Of a stretch of 64,000 bases of DNA, positions 59,271-64,000 are shown one piece after another. The notes under the pieces are model-generated. The model was given only the letters and a program-made list of their open reading frames with translations, was not told the origin of the DNA and did not search any database. Source of the DNA: Streptomyces sp. C10-9-1 (GTDB taxonomy: Bacteria; Actinomycetota; Actinomycetes; Streptomycetales; Streptomycetaceae); contig NZ_JANHKP010000008.1 of assembly GCF_024497955.1 (NCBI RefSeq), positions 186,001 to 250,000 of the forward strand, written 5' to 3'. The translations under genes were made by a program, and so were the position numbers. How positions within the stretch are numbered: position 1 is the stretch's first letter; every line of letters starts with the position of its first letter.

Positions 59271-60125
59271 GTGCGTAGGAACATCACCGCCACCGCAGCC
59301 GCCGCGGCCACCGCCGCCCTCGCCCTCGGGCTCACCGCCTGCGGAACCTCCTCCGACCCGGGCGCCTCCTCCGGCGCCGCGGCCGACGGCTCCGCCCCCC
59401 TGGTCGTCGCCGCCTCCCCCACCCCGCACGCCGACATCCTCGCCTTCGTGAAGGACAACCTGGCCGAGAAGGAGGGGCTCACCCTGGAGATCAGGGAGTT
59501 CACCGACTACGTCCTGCCCAACACCGCCACCCAGCAGGGCCAGGTCGACGCGAACTTCTTCCAGCACAAGCCCTACCTGGACGACTTCAACGAGAAGAAC
59601 GGCACCACCCTCGTCCCCGTGGCCGACGTGCACCTGGAGCCCCTCGGCCTCTACGCCGGGAAGGCCGGGAGCCTCGAGGACATCACCGCCGGGCAGACCG
59701 TCGCCGTCCCCAACGACACCACCAACGAGGGCCGCGCCCTGCACCTGCTGGCCGACAACGGCCTGATCACCCTCAAGGAGGGTGCCGGCACCGACGCCAC
59801 GCTGGCCGACATCGCGGACGCCAAGGGGCTGACGTTCAAGGAGCTGGAGGCCGCGACGCTGCCCCGAGCCCTGAACGACGTCGACGCGGCCGTGATCAAC
59901 GGCAACTACGCCATCGAGGCCGACCTCCGGCCCGCCCGGGACGCCCTGGTCCTGGAGAAGGCCGAGGGCAACCCCTACGCCAACCTCCTCGCGGTCAAGA
60001 AGGGCGACGAGGACGACCCGCGCGTGGCGAAGCTGGTGCGACTGCTGCACTCCGCCGAGGTGGCCGACTTCATCGCGGACGAGTACCAGGGCTCGGTCGT
60101 CGCGGCCTTCGACCCGGCCGGGTAG
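59271..60125 (+). CDS. metQ: Methionine-binding lipoprotein (NlpA/MetQ)
   Basis: 284 residues. Signal peptide with lipobox LTACG (Cys near 24). VVAASPTPHADILAFVKDNLAE, EFTDYVLPNTATQQGQVDANFFQHKPYL in parts, and VPNDTTNEGRALHLL are the MetQ ligand-domain motifs. It captures L- or D-methionine for MetN-MetI. Gap of 78 bp after metI; GTG start. A 15-bp hairpin follows. Confidence 0.95.
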   Translation: MRRNITATAAAAATAALALGLTACGTSSDPGASSGAAADGSAPLVVAASPTPHADILAFVKDNLAEKEGLTLEIREFTDYVLPNTATQQGQVDANFFQHKPYLDDFNEKNGTTLVPVADVHLEPLGLYAGKAGSLEDITAGQTVAVPNDTTNEGRALHLLADNGLITLKEGAGTDATLADIADAKGLTFKELEAATLPRALNDVDAAVINGNYAIEADLRPARDALVLEKAEGNPYANLLAVKKGDEDDPRVAKLVRLLHSAEVADFIADEYQGSVVAAFDPAG

Positions 60126-60149
60126 CCCTTCCGGCCCACGGCCCGACGA

Positions 60150-60183
60150 CGGCCCCGCGCACCCCGCTGGGTGCGCGGGGCCG
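60150..60183 (+). terminator. metNIQ terminator
   Basis: Perfect 15-bp arms 60150-60164 and 60169-60183, loop CGCT. Confidence 0.85.
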
Positions 60184-60336
60184 CGTCGCGCCGGCACCCG
60201 GCCATGCGCGGCCCGCGCCCGATGTTGCATGCTGTGCCTTTGCGGCTACGGCGCCCGCGCGCGGCGCACCCCGCACCACGGCGAGCAGACGAGCAACGGG
60301 CAACGACCCCACGGCGGTCACGGCATGGAGCAGCGC

Positions 60337-60966
60337 ATGACTCACACCTTCCCGGACGTGTCCATCAGCACGGAGCGGTTGGTGCTGCGCCCCTACGAGG
60401 ACGCCGACATCCCCGCGCACACCGAGATGATGAACGACGAGATGACCGCCGCCTGGACCTCGGCGCCGCACCCCTACACCGCCCGGGACGCCGGGGACTG
60501 GGTGCACCGCAGGGCGCCGGAGGAGCGCACCTCGGGGCGAGGAATCGTCTTTGCGGTCACCGAGTTCCTCACCCATCGGCTGGTCGGCTGCGTGGCGCTG
60601 GGGAACACCGACTGGCGCACCCGCGCCACCGAGGTCTCCTATGTGACCGCTCCCTGGGCCCGGGGCGAGGGCTATGCCACCGAGTCCGTGCTCGGCGTCG
60701 CGCAGTGGCTCTTCCGGGACCGGCGCTTCGAGCGGATGGAGCTGCGCACCGCGGCCGACAACACCGCCGCGCAGCAGGTGGCCCAGAAGGCCGGCTGCCT
60801 CAGCGAGGGGGTCCTGCGCAACGCCTGGACCGTACGCGCCCCCGGGCCGGACGGGGGCTGGAGCGAGCTCCGCACCGACCTGATCGTGTGGAGCCTGCTC
60901 CCCGAGGACCTGGAAGCCGACCGTCTGGCCGACGCGGGCTACTCCTCCGGCGCCGACTGGAACTGA
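60337..60966 (+). CDS. GNAT acetyltransferase (RimJ/RimL type)
   Basis: 209 residues. STERLVLRPYEDADIPAHTEM, HPYTARDAGDWVHRRAPEE, LVGCVALGNTDWRTRATEVSY in parts, PWARGEGYATESVLGVAQWLF and ELRTAADNTAAQQVAQKAGC are RimJ/RimL signatures, acetylating protein N-termini or other amines. ATG 60337 has GGAGC 6 nt upstream within an earlier in-frame ATG (60325). The last about 15 residues are acidic and variable. Confidence 0.88.
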   Translation: MTHTFPDVSISTERLVLRPYEDADIPAHTEMMNDEMTAAWTSAPHPYTARDAGDWVHRRAPEERTSGRGIVFAVTEFLTHRLVGCVALGNTDWRTRATEVSYVTAPWARGEGYATESVLGVAQWLFRDRRFERMELRTAADNTAAQQVAQKAGCLSEGVLRNAWTVRAPGPDGGWSELRTDLIVWSLLPEDLEADRLADAGYSSGADWN

Positions 60967-61143
60967 GCTCCCTCCGCGCGGCCGCACGGACCCACCCGTC
61001 CGCGAGGCGCCCGCACCCGGACCGCGGCCGGCGCCCCGTATCCGGGGACCGCGCTCGCGGCGGACCGGTACGCTGCACCCAGCGGAACTGCCCTGCGCCT
61101 CACGCACGCCCCCGACCTGCAACAACTTCAGGAGACTGACGAG

Positions 61144-62394
61144 ATGGCCGACCGGGTCACGGTGATCGGGTGGGACGGTTCGCCCCTGACCCGTGCTGCC
61201 ACCTCCGCACTCTCCGCCGCCACCCTCGTGGCCGGCGCCGCCCACCACCTCGCCCTGCCCGAGGTCCCCGCCGGGGCCGAGCGCATCCGCCTCGGCAGCC
61301 TCGACCTCGCCGCCCGGCGGATCGCCGGGCACCGCGGAAGCGCCGTGGTCCTCGCCGACGGCGACCCCGGGTTCTTCGGCGTCGTGCGGACCCTGCGCGC
61401 CCCCGAGCACGGCCTGGAGGTCGAGGTGGTCCCCGCCGTCTCCTCGGTGGCCGCGGCCTTCGCCCGGGCCGGGATGCCGTGGGACGACGCCCGGATCGTC
61501 GTCGCGCACCGGCGCACCCTGCGCCGCGCGGTCAACGTCTGCCGGGCGCACGGCAAGGTCGCGGTCCTGACCTCGCCCGGCGCGGGCCCGGCCGAACTGG
61601 CCCTGCTGCTCGACGGGGTGCACCGCACCTTCGTGATCTGCGAGGAACTCGGCACCGACCGGGAGCAGGTCACCGTGCTCACCTCCGACAAGGCCGCCGA
61701 CCACGTCTGGCGCGACCCCAACGTGGTCATCGTCGTCGGGGGAGCCCCGCCCTCCGCGGGGCCGGCGCCCACCGGCTGGATCGCCGGCCACGAGGCGGGG
61801 TACCCGCCGCCGCGGCGGGGCTGGGCCCTCCCGCCCGCCGAGCCGGGGCCCGGCCCGGCGGACGAGGGCGAGTCCCCTGCACTGCGCGCCGCCCAACTGG
61901 CCCGCCTCGGGCCCCGGACCGGCGACCTCGTCTGGGACATCGGCAGCGGCGGCGGCGCACTGGCGGCCGAGGCAGCGGGCTTCGGCGCCGCGGTCATCGC
62001 CGTCGACGCCGACCCCGCGGCCTGCGGGCGCACCGAGGCCGAGGCCCGGCGCCTCGGCGTCCGGGTCCAGGTGGTCCAGGGCAGGGCCCCCCAGGTGCTG
62101 GAGCGCCTGCCGGAACCGGACGTCGTCCGCATCGGCGGCGGCGGGGCCGCCGTCGTGACCGCCGTCGCCGACCGCCGCCCCCAGCGGATCGTCACCCACG
62201 CCTCCACCCGCGACCGCGCGGAGGCCGTGGGCGCCGCACTCGCCGCGGGGGGCTACGAGGTCGAGTGCACCCTCCTCCAGTCCGTCGAACTCGACCCCGG
62301 CGACTGGACCGAGAAGGATCGCGCCGTCGTCTTCCTGCTCTGCGGGCGGCACCCCGATCCCGCCGACTCCCGTCCCGGCGCCACGGGCGCGTAG
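61144..62394 (+). CDS. cobL: Precorrin-6Y C5,15-methyltransferase (decarboxylating), CbiE-CbiT fusion
   Basis: 416 residues. The N-terminal half (about 1-205) is the CbiE-type SAM methyltransferase (VVLADGDPGFFGVVRTLR, VVPAVSSVAAAFARAGMPWDDARIV in parts). The C-terminal half (about 225-400) is the CbiT methyltransferase with decarboxylase function (DLVWDIGSGGGALAAEAAGFGAAVIAVDADP in parts). Together they methylate C5 and C15 and remove the C12 acetate carboxyl in cobalamin synthesis. It may be linked with the cobT-like gene downstream. ATG 61144 with GGAG 9 nt upstream. Confidence 0.92.
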   Translation: MADRVTVIGWDGSPLTRAATSALSAATLVAGAAHHLALPEVPAGAERIRLGSLDLAARRIAGHRGSAVVLADGDPGFFGVVRTLRAPEHGLEVEVVPAVSSVAAAFARAGMPWDDARIVVAHRRTLRRAVNVCRAHGKVAVLTSPGAGPAELALLLDGVHRTFVICEELGTDREQVTVLTSDKAADHVWRDPNVVIVVGGAPPSAGPAPTGWIAGHEAGYPPPRRGWALPPAEPGPGPADEGESPALRAAQLARLGPRTGDLVWDIGSGGGALAAEAAGFGAAVIAVDADPAACGRTEAEARRLGVRVQVVQGRAPQVLERLPEPDVVRIGGGGAAVVTAVADRRPQRIVTHASTRDRAEAVGAALAAGGYEVECTLLQSVELDPGDWTEKDRAVVFLLCGRHPDPADSRPGATGA

Positions 62395-62752
62395 CGCTCC
62401 TCACACCTCGGGCCCGAACCCCCTTCGGGGGCCTTCGCGCGGTAGGCTGGCCGATCGTTGTACCGCAGGCGGGCGTTCTTCGATTTGTTCTTCAATGCCC
62501 GGAAAAGGGAGTCGCTTTGGCTCCCGTTTGTGGTATGTCGGAACCGGGGGGACGCGCGACGTGGCGCAGCCCACAGCGGACCGTGGCGGATCGCGCCGCC
62601 GCGGTGCCGGTCGACGGCGACCGAGCATGGGGTCGGGAGTCGATCGTGCCGCGCGGCGCACATGCTCGTTAGGTGTTCACGGGCGTCAGGTGTGCCGGTC
62701 GGACGCCCCGGGTGATGGGCGAAGGAGCAGAACCGATGGGCGAGGGGTACGC
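62395..62752 (+). other. 358-bp region between cobL and the Pro/Ala-rich gene: terminators and leader
   Basis: CCCCC-TTC-GGGGG (62419-62431) is a likely cobL terminator. TAGGCT at about 62442 is a possible -10. GGGAGTC/GGCTCCC (62507-62525, loop GCTTT) followed by GTTTG is another terminator-like hairpin in an AT-richer patch, and GGGCGTC/GACGCCC (62682-62709) lies just before the next gene's ribosome site. I looked for a cobalamin riboswitch and found no B12-box motif. Leader control of the downstream gene is possible. Confidence 0.45.
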
Positions 62753-62756
62753 ATGA
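62736..62756 (+). CDS. Six-codon mini-ORF overlapping the next start
   Basis: ATG-GGC-GAG-GGG-TAC-GCA-TGA, preceded by AAGGAG at 8 nt, ends in the ATGA that starts the following gene. It has a better ribosome site than the main gene, so it may couple translation into it. Could be coincidental. Confidence 0.35.
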   Translation: MGEGYA

Positions 62757-64000
62757 CCGACACCGGCCAGGTCCCGGGCGAGGGGCTGCCGGAGGGCGCA
62801 GGCACGGCGGAGCAGCCGGGCGTCCCCGCCCCCGGCGCCTACCCCTACCTCGAACCCACCGCGCAGCCATCAGAGGAAGACGACCTCCTGCTCATGCCGG
62901 GTGCCCAGGGCGCGTGGAGCGAGCACTCCGCCGCCGCGCCCGCTCCCGCGCCGGCGCACGCCCCCGTCGCCGAGCAGTACGCAACCGCGAGCGCTCCCGT
63001 TCAGCAGCCCCACCACCCGGCGCCTGCCGACGCCTCGCACGGCGGCGGGTACGCCCCGGCTCCCCCCAGCGCCGCATACGGCCACGCCCCGGCCGCCGCC
63101 GGCGGGCAGGCGCCCGTCGCCCCGCAGTCCGCCGGAACGGCCGCAGCCGCCCCCGCGGGCCCGCCGCAGCAGCTCCCGCCCGAGCAGCCGACCGCCGCGG
63201 AGCACACCCACCCCGGGCCCGGAGACCCTTCAGGGGGCGACGGAACCGCCTTTGCGGCAGCCGCCTTCCCGCCCGGGGCGGACGCCGTCCCGCAGGCGCC
63301 GCACCCGGCTCCCGCCCTTCCCGACGAGGACGCCCACGAGCCCGGCGCCCACGAGACGGGAGGCCGGGACTCCGGCGCCGTCGACCTCGGGGCCGTGCGC
63401 ACGCCCGCGGCCGCCACCACCGCCATGCCGACGCCGCCGCCCGCACGCCGCCCCCTGCACATGGGACCCCCGATGCCCGAGGCCACCAACTCCGTCGTGC
63501 GCTCCCTTGCCGACCGCGGCCCCGCGGGCGCCACCCCGCCGCACCCGTTCGTCGTGCAGGCGGGCGCCCCCACCCCGCCGGGCACCGGTGTCGAGTACCT
63601 GGACGTTCCCCGCGAGGGGACGGCCGGTGCCGGGCTGCCCGCACCCCAGCTCGCGGATATCCCGCCGCAGGCCGGGGCTCCCTGGGACCCCCAGCCGCCG
63701 CAGCCGCCCAAGGCCCCGGAAGCGGCCGCCGGGCCCTCCGCCCCGGAAGCGGCCGCCGGGCCCTCCGCCCCGGAAGCGGCCGCCGGGCCCTCCGCCCCGG
63801 AGGCCGCCGCCGCCCCGGAGGCGCCGGGCGGTGCGGCCGGGCCCGTGGCACCCGCCGGGCAGACGGCGACCGCCCCGGCCTCCCCGGCCGGGAGTGTGGC
63901 ACTGCCCGAGGAGCAGGCTCCCGAGGCCGCGACGCAGCAGGCGGAGCCCGTCCCGGCCGCGGCACCCCTCGCTCCCGAGGCCGGAACCGCCCCCGCGGAG
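62753..64000 (+). CDS. Long Pro/Ala-rich protein, N-terminal 416 residues (3' end outside window); possible extension of a CobT-type enzyme
   Basis: The frame is open from ATG 62753 to the window end. The start MTDTGQVPGEGLPEGAGTAE then SEEDDLLLMPGAQGAW is a conserved Streptomyces N-terminus that I recall from proteins annotated as nicotinate-nucleotide-dimethylbenzimidazole phosphoribosyltransferase; the neighbouring cobL agrees. The region seen is disordered: mostly Pro, Ala, Gly, Glu, with one more ordered stretch (RRPLHMGPPMPEATNSVVRS, about 233-252). A 27-bp repeat encodes PEAAAGPSA three times. No catalytic motif is visible, so the CobT idea is unproven. Confidence 0.6.
   Translation, partial: MTDTGQVPGEGLPEGAGTAEQPGVPAPGAYPYLEPTAQPSEEDDLLLMPGAQGAWSEHSAAAPAPAPAHAPVAEQYATASAPVQQPHHPAPADASHGGGYAPAPPSAAYGHAPAAAGGQAPVAPQSAGTAAAAPAGPPQQLPPEQPTAAEHTHPGPGDPSGGDGTAFAAAAFPPGADAVPQAPHPAPALPDEDAHEPGAHETGGRDSGAVDLGAVRTPAAATTAMPTPPPARRPLHMGPPMPEATNSVVRSLADRGPAGATPPHPFVVQAGAPTPPGTGVEYLDVPREGTAGAGLPAPQLADIPPQAGAPWDPQPPQPPKAPEAAAGPSAPEAAAGPSAPEAAAGPSAPEAAAAPEAPGGAAGPVAPAGQTATAPASPAGSVALPEEQAPEAATQQAEPVPAAAPLAPEAGTAPAE
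63716..63808 (+). repeat. 27-bp coding tandem repeat (3 copies plus a partial)
   Basis: Three exact copies (63716-63742, 63743-63769, 63770-63796) and a degenerate fourth beginning CCGGAGGCC. Each copy encodes nine residues (PEAAAGPSA). It is in frame, so copy number can vary without breaking the protein. Confidence 0.9.

Noticed and set aside
62395..62752. Cobalamin riboswitch before the Pro/Ala-rich gene
   Set aside because: No B12-box or conserved core motifs could be found by eye; the hairpins present are simple terminators.
63716..63808. Short repeat array that might suggest CRISPR
   Set aside because: The copies are directly adjacent with no spacers and are in frame within a coding region.

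Overview
The window is a stretch of high-GC actinobacterial chromosome (strong G/C at third codon positions, GTG and TTG starts, TAG/TAC-type -10 hexamers, several apparently leaderless genes). Family content and gene order point to Streptomyces. From memory, the order resembles, in reverse, the S. coelicolor region from about SCO1553 to SCO1620 (cob genes, glpQ1, the arg cluster, pheST, the infC-rpmI-rplT group, glnA4). I could not run that comparison here. A difference I recall is that argG sits beside argH here, giving a complete argCJBDR-argG-argH set. The window is almost wholly core chromosome; the only mobile DNA seen is one decayed IS200/IS605 element.

Layout. 1-2.4 kb: the 3' end of a metal-receptor-like binding protein, a TDT/SLAC1-type transporter and its divergent LysR regulator. 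2.5-9.3 kb: a cluster of a GATase1 hydrolase, APC permease, GntR/FadR regulator, glutamine-synthetase-like ligase, aldehyde dehydrogenase and SDR. This is the gene set for amine catabolism through gamma-glutamyl intermediates, most likely ethanolamine (glnA4 type). 9.4-14.8 kb: a PLP amino-acid deaminase/aldolase, a Pro-rich membrane protein coupled to a mycosin-like protease, an SseB protein and a DUF1844 protein. 14.8-22.7 kb: infC (AUC start codon, long structured leader) with rpmI and rplT, an RNA methyltransferase, a PAS sensor kinase and pheST. 22.7-24.2 kb: the broken IS200/IS605 element. 24.3-40.6 kb: mixed regulators and enzymes, including NUDIX, 3-hydroxybutyryl-CoA dehydrogenase, a Tat-exported GH10-like hydrolase, a divergent DMT/MocR pair with overlapping start codons, VOC proteins, a UvrA-like ABC ATPase, a TAP-type lipoprotein peptidase, a MerR-peroxiredoxin fusion and a barstar-domain protein.

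40.7-49.3 kb holds the arginine genes: argC, argJ, argB and argD joined by 4-bp stop/start overlaps, then argR, then argG and argH. ARG-box-like sequences lie on the promoters of both argC and argG. 49.4-56.9 kb: a TetR/MFS efflux pair with a perfect operator, PlsC, GlpQ, a lipoprotein, a sigma-like protein, a GNAT protein and two small membrane proteins. 57.1-60.1 kb: the methionine ABC importer metN-metI-metQ, preceded by a leader peptide rich in Cys and Met. 60.3-64 kb: a GNAT enzyme, a CobL-type corrin methyltransferase and the Pro/Ala-rich start of a large protein that runs off the window.

The items most worth following are the Cys/Met leader peptide before metNIQ, the AUC start plus leader terminator of infC, the MerR-peroxiredoxin fusion with its 24-bp palindromic operator in a 20-bp promoter spacer, and the divergent leaderless pairs whose operators overlap start codons. 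Strong GC-rich inverted repeats end most convergent gene pairs. I saw no rRNA, tRNA or CRISPR array.
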